A stretch of DNA of 64,000 nucleotides from Bacillus sp. OV166 (lineage in GTDB: Bacteria > Bacillota > Bacilli > Bacillales > Cytobacillaceae). Each line of letters opens with the position of its first letter. Within the stretch, counting starts at the first letter, position 1. Made by a program: the position numbers and the translations under genes. Below, in pieces: positions 37,590 through 47,251 of this stretch. Below the pieces are notes generated by a model. The model saw nothing but the letters and a program-made list of their open reading frames with translations. It did not search any database and was not told the origin of the DNA. The stretch covers positions 124,001-188,000 of the forward strand of contig NZ_FXWM01000002.1 of the NCBI RefSeq assembly GCF_900177675.1, given 5' to 3'.

Positions 37590-37793
37590 ATGAAACGGCA
37601 ATGAATACCAATAAGATATAATAAAGATTTAGGTTACTGGTTAGTTTTAAAAGCTGAAAATGGTTATATGATGCATTGCGTTGAACCGTTTGCGCTTTGT
37701 ATCGGAGGAGATAGAGATGTATCTTGTGTTTTGGAATTAGGGAGACAATGGTATGTCGTTATAAGCTCAAAGGGAGTATACCCTAGTTTATGA
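37590..37793 (+). pseudogene. DUF5348-like small protein with one in-frame stop
   Basis: ATG AAA CGG CAA TGA interrupts codon 5; thereafter the frame is open and reads YNKDLGYWLVLKAENGYMMH, CVEPFALCIGGDRDVSCVLE and LGRQWYVVISSKGVYPSL. The pattern fits DUF5348 (HCGDPFEL and WYVI-like elements). It often follows the ExeA-type transposon genes. Confidence 0.55.
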
Positions 37794-38495
37794 ACAATGA
37801 AATTTATAAAATTCAGATTTAGAGAAAAATGGGAAGCATGGTGAAAAATTGCTTCCCTTTTAATTTGGTCATTTATTTCATCAAAATCCGGATAATTAAC
37901 ACCATTAAAATTCTGGAAATATTTAATGTAAGTAACACTAAATCCTGTATAACTAACTCCTCTACTTCGCTTTTTATTGTAATATCACGTATCATAACTA
38001 GTCTTGAAATTCTGCATATACAACTATATCATCAAAATCATTATCATGAGCATCTTCAATCCGTAGGATTGAGTATTATCACCATCAGTGTTAAATGGAT
38101 TTTCTTACACAATACTTTGATACCAAGATGCTCCTCTGTTTGATCCACTGTTTTTATGCCACCCAGTAAATCTATACGGAACATCATGACCCGTATTATT
38201 TTCAGGTGTATAGAACGGTATATCAGTGCGTCAACGATGATTGCCTGCTTCAAAAAGTTTACCGTTAAATAAAAGTTATCTGGGAGTGGGGAAGTTATCG
38301 TTGGTTTGGCTTAATTGAAGACACCAATCAAAAAAAAAAGCATCTACCCAGGGGGGGGCTCAATATACTATCTGTTTATTTATCCTAATGTTAGCAGAAA
38401 TAATTGATTTAGTGCTCTAAGTGGATTTTTTTAATAAAATATTAATCCACCATTAGCCTAAATTATAATGGTGTAAAACAACCAATTTAAAATAA
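37794..38495. other. Intergenic stretch with an unknown gene trace
   Basis: On the minus strand near 38000-38075 there is a short piece LRIEDAHDNDFDDIVVYAEF, reminiscent of calcium-binding or extracellular repeat proteins, without start or continuation. A run of seven G occurs at 38352-38358. Nothing else is supported. Confidence 0.3.
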
Positions 38496-40580
38496 CTAAT
38501 CCTTTTTTAATTCATTAAATCGAATAAAAAAGGTAGTTCCTTGCTCACTAGTTATTAAATCGATTTTAGCATTATGACGTTTAGCAATACTATAGCAGAT
38601 TGCTAGCCCTAGACCTATTCCAGTATCTTTCGTTGTAAAGAAGGGGGTTCCAATATCTTGAAGAAATTCTGAATCAATTCCACATCCTTCATCTATTACG
38701 GCTAAAACAGCGATTTTATCTTCAGTATAAGTTTTAATGATTAATTTACCACCCGATTTCATTGCATCTAAACCATTTAATGATAAATTTAAGATTAATT
38801 GGCTTATTTCTTTTTCATCTATAAATAATTTAGGACAATTGTCTAGTTCAAGTATAATAGACTTTCCAGTTCGTAAAGCTTCTGCCTGTATTAGTGGGTA
38901 TAATCCTTCAATAATAGGATTTAGATGTTGAAGCGTTTTATAGCTTAACTTGTTTTTTGCTAAATTAAGGTATTCAGTAATAATCGAATTAGCTCTATTT
39001 AATTCTCCTAGCATTAAATCAATGTACTTAATGGTTAAATGCTTGGGATCGCTTTTAGATAATTCTAAAAACCCTCGGACTGTAGTCATTGGATTTCTAA
39101 TTTCATGAGCAATACCAGCTGCCATCGCTCCAATTAAATTCAAACGGTCTAAGCGAGTCATTTCACGTTCCAGGTGAATTCGCTCTGTTATATCTGTAAT
39201 GACTTTCATGACACAAGTTTCTCCTTGAATCTCAAAAATCTCAGTTGATATCAAACCTTCACGTACTTCACCTGACTTAGTTTGATACTGAATTTTCGCA
39301 TTTCTTATACTTTCTTGAGTTTCTAAATCTATATTCACTTCATTACTTGAATCTATAGTAAGATTTAATATTGAGGTGTTTTGATGAATTATTTCTTCAT
39401 TGGAATAACCAGTATAGTTTAACCAACTTGAATTCACATTGATGTATCTTCCATCTGTTAATGAACGAATCTCAATCAAGCAAGGGCTAGATTCAAAAAT
39501 TCTATAAAAATGTTCTTGTGATAAACGAAGATCTTCAACTATTTTTTTTCGCTCATCGATTTCTTTTCTGAGCATTTTGTTGGCTAACATTAGTTCCTGA
39601 GTTCTTTCCTCTACTAGTTTTTCCAGAATATTATACTGTTGTTTTTTCTCATTATCCTCTATTTTCCGTATGGTTATATCACGAATTGAAAGGACAAAGA
39701 TTTGTTCATCATCTATTTTAGCTTCGCCAATTTGAATATCTACTGGAAAATTACCTTCCCTTTTGTGTTTTGCAACAGCTTCAAAGAGTTGTCCTTTCTT
39801 CTTACCAAGGGATGTCATACGGAATGGGGTAATTTCGTCACTATTAAACTTAACTGCTGGTATAAGATTAATAACATGTTGTCCCAATAATTCCATAACC
39901 GAATATCCGAACATATTTTTTACTGCAGGATTGACCGATAAAATAAATCCTCGTCTATCAAACGTAATAATGGTATCTAATAGAGTTTCATCGATAACCT
40001 TTGCAAGAACTTCATTCTTTTGTAAATCTAAGGTTGTGCGCTCTAGCTTTTCATTTACTACATCAAGTTCAGACTGACGCCGAAGCGCACTTCTCTTTAT
40101 TTTTTCTTGGTTTTGATAAATCTTTACAAACTCTTGTACCTTCATTTTTAATGTTTCAGGATGAAAGGGTTTAATTATATAGTCAACTGCTCCCATGCTA
40201 TATCCCTTTAGAACATGCTCTGATGTTTGGCTATTAGCCGTGATAAAAATAATAGGAATATACTTAGATCTCTCTCTTTCTTTAATCATCTTTGCCGTTT
40301 CAAATCCATCTAAACCTGGCATCTGTACGTCTAATAAAATGACTGCAAAGTCCTGTTTAAGCACGCATTTTAATGCTTCCTCACCAGAAGTTGCACAAAC
40401 TAGATTATACTCTGGGGAATAAAATACAGCTTCTAATGCAAGTAAATTTTGCGGGTGATCGTCAACCATTAAAATGTTAATCTTTTGATCCACATTGCTT
40501 TCATGTTCTAATACATGAATATTTGATAGGCTGACTTGATTTGATAAGGAATTATTTGATCCTACTGTATTGTTTTTCAA
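38496..40580 (-). CDS. Receiver-PAS-PAS histidine kinase
   Basis: The soluble protein of about 694 aa begins with a receiver (ILMVDDHPQNLLALEAVF; phosphoacceptor in ILLDVQMPGLDG), then a PAS domain (LLDTIITFDRRGFILSVNPA), a coiled coil, a second PAS (FYRIFESSPCLIEI), HisKA with the phosphorylated His in GIAHEIRNPMTTVRGFLEL, and an ATPase domain (DEGCGIDSEF, GIGLGLAICYS). The HisKA segment is that of Bacillus sporulation-type kinases. The best start is TTG at 40580, 8-9 bases after AGAGAGG; a longer frame starts at 40610. A truncated near-copy lies upstream at 41.0-42.0 kb. Confidence 0.88.
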   Translation of the reverse strand: MKNNTVGSNNSLSNQVSLSNIHVLEHESNVDQKINILMVDDHPQNLLALEAVFYSPEYNLVCATSGEEALKCVLKQDFAVILLDVQMPGLDGFETAKMIKERERSKYIPIIFITANSQTSEHVLKGYSMGAVDYIIKPFHPETLKMKVQEFVKIYQNQEKIKRSALRRQSELDVVNEKLERTTLDLQKNEVLAKVIDETLLDTIITFDRRGFILSVNPAVKNMFGYSVMELLGQHVINLIPAVKFNSDEITPFRMTSLGKKKGQLFEAVAKHKREGNFPVDIQIGEAKIDDEQIFVLSIRDITIRKIEDNEKKQQYNILEKLVEERTQELMLANKMLRKEIDERKKIVEDLRLSQEHFYRIFESSPCLIEIRSLTDGRYINVNSSWLNYTGYSNEEIIHQNTSILNLTIDSSNEVNIDLETQESIRNAKIQYQTKSGEVREGLISTEIFEIQGETCVMKVITDITERIHLEREMTRLDRLNLIGAMAAGIAHEIRNPMTTVRGFLELSKSDPKHLTIKYIDLMLGELNRANSIITEYLNLAKNKLSYKTLQHLNPIIEGLYPLIQAEALRTGKSIILELDNCPKLFIDEKEISQLILNLSLNGLDAMKSGGKLIIKTYTEDKIAVLAVIDEGCGIDSEFLQDIGTPFFTTKDTGIGLGLAICYSIAKRHNAKIDLITSEQGTTFFIRFNELKKD

Positions 40581-40610
40581 ATGTATCAACCTCTCTTTAA
40601 GAATTTGCAA

Positions 40611-40880
40611 TGCTTATAAATTTAATTCTTTCTTTACTTCCTAAACCTAGTATTCCAGGTAAGCATAGACTTTCATTAAGTACATTGAATACTCTATTTT
40701 GAAGCGTTTTATTAAAATTAATCATTTACTTACGCATTATTAGCCATAACAACCAGATCAATGTCGGGATTACTTTGTAAAGTAGATTTCCTATCAATTC
40801 CATTTTTGCAAACATTATCTCAACTTTATATTTTTCAAGTGCTGTTGTTATTGCGAAAATAAACGTACTATCAATACCAT
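40611..40880 (-). pseudogene. Relic of a duplicated cheR end fused to a receiver-domain fragment
   Basis: 40611-40735 repeats, with changes, the 3' end of cheR at 42025-42140. 40750-40880 repeats part of the C-terminal receiver of the hybrid kinase at 43080-43200. The order shows that a former second copy of this cluster collapsed by deletion between cheR and the kinase gene. Confidence 0.75.
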
Positions 40881-41016
40881 AACTGATAGTAAAGGATAAT
40901 TAATTTTCATGTATTTTACACTATTCAATAGCATTGTTATAATGAAATAAAATATTATGAATTCCATATTTTAACATAAGTGTATGCTGCTTTCGAAATT
41001 ACAATGAAACCATCTA

Positions 41017-41994
41017 TTAAAAGGGATAAATCTCACTTAATTGAAAGTACTGTTGTTTTTTCTCGTTATCCCCTTTTTCCCGATTGTTTATATCACGAAT
41101 TGAAAGCACAAAGATTTGTTCATCATCTATTTTAGCTTCGCCAATTTGAATATCTACTGGAAAATTACCTTCGCTTTTGTGTTTTGCAACAGCTTCAAAG
41201 AGTTGTCCTTTCTTCTTCCCAAGGGATGTCATACGGAATGGGGTAATTTCGTCACTATTAAACTTAACTGCTGGTATAAGATTAATAACATGTTGTCCCA
41301 ATAATTCCTTAACCGAATATCCGAACATATTTTTTACTGCAGGATTGACCGATAAAATAAATCCTCGTCTATCAAACGTAATAATGGTATCTAATAGAGT
41401 TTCATCGATAACCTTTGCAAGAACTTCATTCTTTTGTAAATCTAAGGTTGTGCGCTCTAGCTTTTCATTTACTACATTAAGTTCAGACTGACGCCGAAGC
41501 GCACTTCGCTTTATTTTTTCTTGGTTTTGATAAATCTTTACAAACTCTTGTACCTTCATTTTTAATGTTTCAGGATGAAAGGGTTTAATTATATAGTCAA
41601 CTGCTCCCATGCTATATCCCTTTAGAACATGCTCTGTTGTATGATTATTGGCCGTTACAAAAATAATAGGAATATACTTAGATCTCTCTCTTTCTTTAAT
41701 GATCTTTGCCGTTTCAAATCCATCTAAACCTGGCATCTGTACGTCTAATAAAATGACTGCAAAGTCCTGTTTAAGCACGCATATTAATGCTTCCTCACCA
41801 GAAGTTGCACACACTAGATTGTACTCTGGGGAATAAAGTACAGCTTCCAATGCAAGCAAATTTTTCGGGTGATCGTCAACCATTAAAATATTAATCTTTT
41901 GATCCACATTGCTTTCATGTTCTAATGCGTGAATATTTGATAGGCTGACTTGATTTGATAAGGAATTATTTGATCTTACTGTATAGTTTTTCAA
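41017..41994 (-). CDS. Truncated receiver-PAS protein (partial copy of the kinase at 38.5-40.6 kb)
   Basis: The protein of about 325 aa is nearly identical to the first half of the downstream kinase: receiver, linker and first PAS, ending at SIRDINNREKGDNEKKQQYF and a short unrelated tail before the stop. The kinase core is missing. It may still act as a response regulator or be a degrading copy. TTG at 41994 follows AGAGAGG as in the longer copy; the start lies inside the end of cheR (29-bp overlap), which is probably the ancestral operon arrangement. Confidence 0.75.
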   Translation of the reverse strand: MKNYTVRSNNSLSNQVSLSNIHALEHESNVDQKINILMVDDHPKNLLALEAVLYSPEYNLVCATSGEEALICVLKQDFAVILLDVQMPGLDGFETAKIIKERERSKYIPIIFVTANNHTTEHVLKGYSMGAVDYIIKPFHPETLKMKVQEFVKIYQNQEKIKRSALRRQSELNVVNEKLERTTLDLQKNEVLAKVIDETLLDTIITFDRRGFILSVNPAVKNMFGYSVKELLGQHVINLIPAVKFNSDEITPFRMTSLGKKKGQLFEAVAKHKSEGNFPVDIQIGEAKIDDEQIFVLSIRDINNREKGDNEKKQQYFQLSEIYPF

Positions 41995-42808
41995 ATGTAT
42001 CAACCTCTCTGAAAGAATTTGCAATGCTTGTAAATTTAATTGTTTCTTTACTTCCTAAACCTAGAATTCCAGATATGCATAGACTTTCATTAAGTAGATT
42101 GAATACTCTATTTTGAAGGGTTTTATTAAAATAAATCATTACATTCCTGCAGATAATAACATGAAATTCATTAAATGAGCGGTCGGTAGCCAAACTATGC
42201 TGTGCAAAAACTACATTTTTTGTTAGAAAAGAGTCGAAAGTTGCATTTTCATTTTCCGCTGTATAATACTCTGAAAAAGAGCTTTTACCTCCAGCTGCAT
42301 GATAATTTTTTGTGTATAATTGCATTTTTTTTAAAGAGAATTTACCTCTTTTCCCAATACTTATAACGCTTTCATTAATATCTGTAGCATAAATTCTTGT
42401 TTTTTCATATAAGCCCTCTTCGTGTAAGAGAATTGCCATCGAATACACTTCTTCTCCAGTGGAACAGCCTGCATGCCAAATACGAATATAGGGTAAGTGC
42501 CTTAAGAAAGGGACTATGTTTTTTCTAAATGATAGAAAAAATCTTGGGTCACGAAACATCTCAGTAACATTGATGGAGAAATCATTAAGTATTTTTTCCA
42601 TAACATGAGGATTTTGGAAAACTCTTTCTTGTAAACCTGAAATACTTGATAATTTCTCTGCACGCATTAGATTCCATATTCTACGTTTTAAAAATGGTAA
42701 CGAATAGTTTCTAAAATCAAATCCGTAATATCGGTAAATACCTTCAAGTAATAATTGAAGCTCAATTTCTTCTATTTCACTAAAAACTTTTCTTTGTTTG
42801 TGATTCAT
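41966..42808 (-). CDS. CheR-type protein methyltransferase
   Basis: The 280-aa protein has an N-terminal helical CheR domain (LLLEGIYRYYGFDFRNYSLP, FLKRRI) and an AdoMet-binding domain with IRIWHAGCSTGEEVYSMAIL (motif I), IYATDINESVI and VIICRNVMIYFN. It should methylate Glu side chains of a sensor. The adjacent hybrid kinase is the likely substrate, as in the RsbK/RsbM pair described for the Bacillus cereus general stress response; no chemotaxis genes are nearby. Confidence 0.88.
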   Translation of the reverse strand: MNHKQRKVFSEIEEIELQLLLEGIYRYYGFDFRNYSLPFLKRRIWNLMRAEKLSSISGLQERVFQNPHVMEKILNDFSINVTEMFRDPRFFLSFRKNIVPFLRHLPYIRIWHAGCSTGEEVYSMAILLHEEGLYEKTRIYATDINESVISIGKRGKFSLKKMQLYTKNYHAAGGKSSFSEYYTAENENATFDSFLTKNVVFAQHSLATDRSFNEFHVIICRNVMIYFNKTLQNRVFNLLNESLCISGILGLGSKETIKFTSIANSFREVDTFEKLYSKIK

Positions 42809-42854
42809 CTTTTTCGATACCTCATATTCTATTATAATTGCTAAGCGGTACCAC

Positions 42855-45611
42855 CTATCTATATAGCCATACTCTTATCATTGATATTAATTGCTTTAAA
42901 TTAACTGGTTTACTGATATAATCTGAAGCTCCCGCTGCAATGCATTGATCACGATCATATTTCATTGCCTTAGCTGTAAGTGCAATAATTGGGATATTTT
43001 CGAAATCCGGCATTTGACGTAGGAGCTTAATAGCTTCAAATCCATCCATATCCGGCATCATAATATCCATGAGGACTAAATCAATGTCTGGATTACTTTG
43101 TAAAGTAGATATCCCTTCAATTCCATTTTCCGAAAACATTACCTCAACTTGATAATTTTCAAGAGCTGTTGTTATTGCGAATATATTACGCACGTCATCG
43201 TCTACCACTAGTATTTTCTTACCTGCTAATAAGGCTTTCTTATCAAACATCCGTGTGGAGTTTTCTTCAGTTTTTGATGAGAACACCATAGGATTTACTG
43301 GTGAATTCGTTTCCTCCAAAATAGCTGTAGCTATTTCTAATTGAGGAATAGTTAAATCGGATTGTTTAATGTTTTTATTATTAGGTAAATATAAAGTAAA
43401 TGTACTACCAGTGCCTTCTATACTTTCAACTTCAATGAAACCACCTAATAAATGAGATAACTCTCGACTTATTGAAAGTCCTAAACCGGTTCCTCCAAAT
43501 TTTCTGTTGATTGTTCCATCTGCTTGTTTAAAAGCATCAAAAATAATATCATATTTTTCTAAGGATATACCAATCCCAGTATCCTTAACAGAAAATTCGA
43601 GATCAATTTCTGAATGAATGAATGATGTATTTTTGTTTAAATAAGTCCCTTTTTCCGCTTTATTTATTATTAAAGAGACACTTCCATCATTCGTGAATTT
43701 AAATGCATTAGATAATAAGTTTTTCAAGATTTGCTCTAATCGCAATTTATCGGTATAAATAAACTTTGGCATATCTGAAGCGATTTCAATATTAAATTCA
43801 ATAGATTTATTTCGGGCGACATGGATAAATTGGGCTTCTAGAATATCTTTGATGTCACTAATGCTGACCTCTTTTATACTAATTTCCATTTTTCCGGCTT
43901 CAACCTTTGCTATATCTAATATGTCACTAATTAGTTGAAGAAGATCGTTTCCTGATGAAAAGATCGTTTCCGCATAGGTGATCTGTTTTGAAGTTAGGTT
44001 CTCTTCGGCATTTTCTGCTAGTATTTGAGCTAGAATTAACAAGCTGTTTAGTGGAGTTCGAAGCTCGTGGGACATATTAGCAAGAAATTCTGATTTATAC
44101 TGTGAACTTAGGGTTAATTGCTGTGCTTTTTCCTCAAGAATAGTTTGTATATTTTCTAACTCTTTCGTTTTCTGTTCAGAATCTTCATATTGATCTTCTA
44201 GTTGTTCATTAACATTTCTTAATTCCTCTTGCTGTAAATGAAGTTCTTCCGATTGACTCTGTAATTCTTCCGTTAAAGCCTGTGATTCTTCAAGAAGCAT
44301 CTCTACCTGTATGTGCCTTGAAATACTCTTTATATTGATACCGAGATTACTCATTACCTCTTTAAGCATCATTTGATCTAACTTACTGAATGATGCGAAT
44401 GATGCTAATTCAATAATAGCAAGTACCTCTCCTTCAAACTCTGCGGGTAAGATAATTACTTCTGCTGGTGATGCCTTTCCGATGCTAGAAGATATATTAA
44501 TATAGTTTTCAGGAACATTTTTGAGCAAAGTCATTTGGTTATCTAATGCAGATTGTCCAACAATACCTTCTCCTAGTTTGAAACTTTCTGTACCAACGAG
44601 CTGATTATTATGAGCATAGCCAGCAAGTTTCTGGAAATATTCTTCATTTCCATTGCTTTGTTTTATATAGAACACTCCATAATTTGCCCCTACCATAGGG
44701 GCAATCTTTGTTATGAACAAATGTGCTAAAGTCTCTAAATTAGCAATTCCAGGATACATAGTAGCAATTTCAGCAACTTTTGTTTTTAACCAACTTTGTT
44801 CTTCCGCTGCAATTTTTAGCTGTTGCTCCTGTCTTGTATGTTTTTCTAGCTCTTGGGCCATTTCATTATATGAAATAGCAATCTTCCCAATTTCATCTTT
44901 TGTTTTAACCATTATTCTCGGTAGCTTATCCAATCTATCAAAATTAACCGATCCCATTACAGAACTAACATGATTTAGTCGTCTTGTGACATTCCATAAG
45001 AGCCAAAAAAGCATTAAAGCACCGATTACATAATCTAGAAGTACATAATTTGTAGTCATGCTATTAATTGCATAATAATCCTTGTTAGAATTATTTATCT
45101 GTTTATTAGTTGAGTTGCTTTGTAAGGTTAAAAGTTGAATAGAAATTTCAAGCATTTTTTCTGAAACTTTTTGGCCCTGTAACCAATACAGTTTAGTTAC
45201 CTCCTGGCTTTTATCTTCCTTTAAAAGTCTGTCCCTTTCTTTTTGTATTTCTTCATAGGATTCAATTGATGCTTTTAAATTATTAATTAATTCTTGTGTT
45301 TGATCACTAGTATCTAACTTTTGTAAGTCAAATATAGTATTATTTATGTTTTGTATTGCTCTGTCTCTATTTTTTAAAAATTGTTCTTTAAGTTGTATAG
45401 GTGGATTTGAAAAAAGTTCTCTTGATGCTTTACTATAAACATTCAATTCATCATGAATAGTGTTAGTCAAGGTAAGTGAATTATAACTTTTTGTTGAACT
45501 ATTCATTTCTTTGTCGAGGTGATCCATCTTTTGCCATAGGTATACGTGGAGAATAGCATATATTCCATAAATAATACCAAAAGCTAAAAATAGTTGTGTT
45601 TTGAATTTCAT
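42855..45611 (-). CDS. Hybrid sensor histidine kinase (CHASE3-like, HAMP, GAF, HisKA, ATPase, receiver)
   Basis: The protein of about 918 aa has a first membrane segment (FLAFGIIYGIYAILHVYLW), a helical extracytoplasmic region of about 165 residues like CHASE3, a second membrane segment (YVLLDYVIGALMLFWLLW), HAMP, GAF (about 290-430), a long coiled coil rich in Glu, HisKA with His in NMSHELRTPLNSLL, an ATPase domain (DTGIGISLEKYD, GGTGLGLSIS) and a C-terminal receiver (LVVDDDVRN; LVLMDIMMPDMDG). The start at 45611 follows AAAGGAT; a longer frame begins at 45668. The coiled coil offers Glu residues that the neighbouring CheR could methylate. Confidence 0.9.
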   Translation of the reverse strand: MKFKTQLFLAFGIIYGIYAILHVYLWQKMDHLDKEMNSSTKSYNSLTLTNTIHDELNVYSKASRELFSNPPIQLKEQFLKNRDRAIQNINNTIFDLQKLDTSDQTQELINNLKASIESYEEIQKERDRLLKEDKSQEVTKLYWLQGQKVSEKMLEISIQLLTLQSNSTNKQINNSNKDYYAINSMTTNYVLLDYVIGALMLFWLLWNVTRRLNHVSSVMGSVNFDRLDKLPRIMVKTKDEIGKIAISYNEMAQELEKHTRQEQQLKIAAEEQSWLKTKVAEIATMYPGIANLETLAHLFITKIAPMVGANYGVFYIKQSNGNEEYFQKLAGYAHNNQLVGTESFKLGEGIVGQSALDNQMTLLKNVPENYINISSSIGKASPAEVIILPAEFEGEVLAIIELASFASFSKLDQMMLKEVMSNLGINIKSISRHIQVEMLLEESQALTEELQSQSEELHLQQEELRNVNEQLEDQYEDSEQKTKELENIQTILEEKAQQLTLSSQYKSEFLANMSHELRTPLNSLLILAQILAENAEENLTSKQITYAETIFSSGNDLLQLISDILDIAKVEAGKMEISIKEVSISDIKDILEAQFIHVARNKSIEFNIEIASDMPKFIYTDKLRLEQILKNLLSNAFKFTNDGSVSLIINKAEKGTYLNKNTSFIHSEIDLEFSVKDTGIGISLEKYDIIFDAFKQADGTINRKFGGTGLGLSISRELSHLLGGFIEVESIEGTGSTFTLYLPNNKNIKQSDLTIPQLEIATAILEETNSPVNPMVFSSKTEENSTRMFDKKALLAGKKILVVDDDVRNIFAITTALENYQVEVMFSENGIEGISTLQSNPDIDLVLMDIMMPDMDGFEAIKLLRQMPDFENIPIIALTAKAMKYDRDQCIAAGASDYISKPVNLKQLISMIRVWLYR

Positions 45612-45877
45612 AAAATATCCTTTCTTATTCTCAAATTCATTTATTAACGAGAATCCATTTTTAATCATATACTATACGAATTTTACTAATATTCAAACTA
45701 TTATTTTATGAATAGTAAAAAATATTTTTCTATATAACATCAGATGCTAATTACTAATAATTTTTAAGTATTAAAAAATAGATATACAAATTAAGAAATT
45801 AACCGTCTCATTAGGTCTTGCAGAAACAAAAGCTTATTTCGATTAATTTCAACAAACTGTATAAAAAACATCATTAT

Positions 45878-45918
45878 AGTATAGATTTAGACACTATATG
45901 ATTAAAAAGTGCATACTT
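45878..45918 (+). promoter_or_regulatory. 41-bp composite HxlR-type operator of the hxlA-cupin locus
   Basis: AGTAT-N8-ACACT, 11 bp, AAGTGCATACTT, then 21 bp to TATAAT at 45940-45945. There is no good -35 hexamer; the operator edge occupies its place, which suits an activator. Confidence 0.8.
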
Positions 45919-45980
45919 TTTTTTCTGAAAATTTAAAATTATAATGAGACTTGTATTAAACAATAAGGGGTGAAAAATTT

Positions 45981-46613
45981 TTGGACCTTCAATTAGCATT
46001 AGACCTCGTAAACATTCCAGAAGCAAAAAAACTGGTGAGAGAAGTAAAAAATTTTATTGATGTTGTAGAAATTGGTACACCGGTTATCATCAATGAAGGC
46101 CTTCGAGCAGTTAAAGAAATCAAAGAAGAATTTCCATCTCTAACTGTATTAGCAGACCTAAAAATTATGGATGCAGGTGCCTATGAAGTAATGAAAGCAT
46201 CTGAAGCAGGTGCTGATATCATTACAGTCCTTGGTGCAACAGATGATTCAACGATTAAGGGTGCAGTCGAAGAAGCTAGAAAACAAGGAACCAAAATCCT
46301 TGTCGATATGATCAATGTCAAAAACCTTGAACAACGTGCAAGAGAAGTAGACGCTCTTGGTGTGGACTATATTTGTGTACACACTGGCTATGATCTTCAA
46401 GCAGCAGGAGAAAGCCCATTTGAACAGCTTCAAACGATTAAACGTGTAGTTAAACGTGCTAAAACTGCTGTTGCTGGTGGAATTAAATTAAATACTCTTT
46501 CAGAAGTTGTACAATCAAAACCTGATCTTGTCATTGTTGGTGGAGGTATTACTGGACAAGATGATAAAAAGGCAGTTGCTTCTAAGATGCGAGAATTAGT
46601 TAAACAAAATTAA
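45981..46613 (+). CDS. hxlA: 3-hexulose-6-phosphate synthase (copy 1)
   Basis: The 210-aa single-domain (beta/alpha)8 enzyme joins formaldehyde to ribulose 5-phosphate, giving hexulose 6-phosphate, the first step of the ribulose monophosphate pathway. Key segments are DLKIMDAGAYE (catalytic Asp/Lys-type motif shared with orotidine decarboxylases), DYICVHTGYDLQAAG, AVAGGIKLNTL and VIVGGGITGQDD (phosphate binding). The start is TTG at 45981 after AAGGGGTG. It is not followed by hxlB but by two cupin genes; the isomerase is encoded at 55.2 kb. Confidence 0.93.
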   Translation: MDLQLALDLVNIPEAKKLVREVKNFIDVVEIGTPVIINEGLRAVKEIKEEFPSLTVLADLKIMDAGAYEVMKASEAGADIITVLGATDDSTIKGAVEEARKQGTKILVDMINVKNLEQRAREVDALGVDYICVHTGYDLQAAGESPFEQLQTIKRVVKRAKTAVAGGIKLNTLSEVVQSKPDLVIVGGGITGQDDKKAVASKMRELVKQN

Positions 46614-46630
46614 GGTTAATCATTCTCTTA

Positions 46631-46657
46631 AACTAGGATTTACTAGTTCCTTTTTTT
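46631..46657 (+). terminator. Weak terminator between hxlA and the cupins
   Basis: AACTAG (46631-46636) pairs with CTAGTT (46643-46648), followed by CC and seven T. The short stem may allow read-through to the cupin genes. Confidence 0.5.
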
Positions 46658-46735
46658 CTTAGTAAAAAGTATTATTACCAGCAATAAATACAGAATATTA
46701 AAAATATTAAAATAAATTTTAATGGAGTGAAGAAG

Positions 46736-47152
46736 ATGAGTGAAAAAACAGTCGTAAAAACGGATTATAATTACTTAAGCCAAAAACCTGGTATACAGTT
46801 GATTAAAGCAGGCACTTATGACAAGAAAGAATTAAATGCAGTATTAGGGAACCCAGCATTAAAAAGTCAAATCATCGACGTACCAGTTACGGATAGGGAA
46901 AATCCAGTATCATTAGGTTACTACTCTATGCAAAAAACTACAGACAGTTTTGATTTTATGTATGAGTTCTTAGAAATTAAAGTTATTGTCAGAGGAAATA
47001 TTGTTGTAAGTGATCAACAAGGGAACAAGTACGTAGGAGAAGTGGGCGATGTTTTCATTTTTAATCCTGGTACACTTGTAACCTTTGAAGGTGAGAGCGA
47101 TGGAGATGCTATTTATACAGCACATCGATTACCTGAACCTTTATTTATGTAA
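46736..47152 (+). CDS. Small cupin protein, EutQ-like, copy 3
   Basis: The protein of about 138 aa is homologous to the cupins at 4.7-5.7 kb (KKELNAVLGNPALKSQIIDV, PV... TAHRLPEPLFM). Metal-ligand His residues are replaced here too (DFMYEFLEIKVIVRG). I use ATG at 46736, 8 bases after GGAG, rather than GTG at 46727, which overlaps the ribosome-binding site. It is nearly identical to the next gene. Confidence 0.82.
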   Translation: MSEKTVVKTDYNYLSQKPGIQLIKAGTYDKKELNAVLGNPALKSQIIDVPVTDRENPVSLGYYSMQKTTDSFDFMYEFLEIKVIVRGNIVVSDQQGNKYVGEVGDVFIFNPGTLVTFEGESDGDAIYTAHRLPEPLFM

Positions 47153-47251
47153 GTTCAAACTATAAGACAATTTAATAAATAGCTTCATAGAGCAGTTTCT
47201 AATTTAGCGTAACTTTTAAAACTATTAAAATATTGTATTGGAGTGAAGAAG

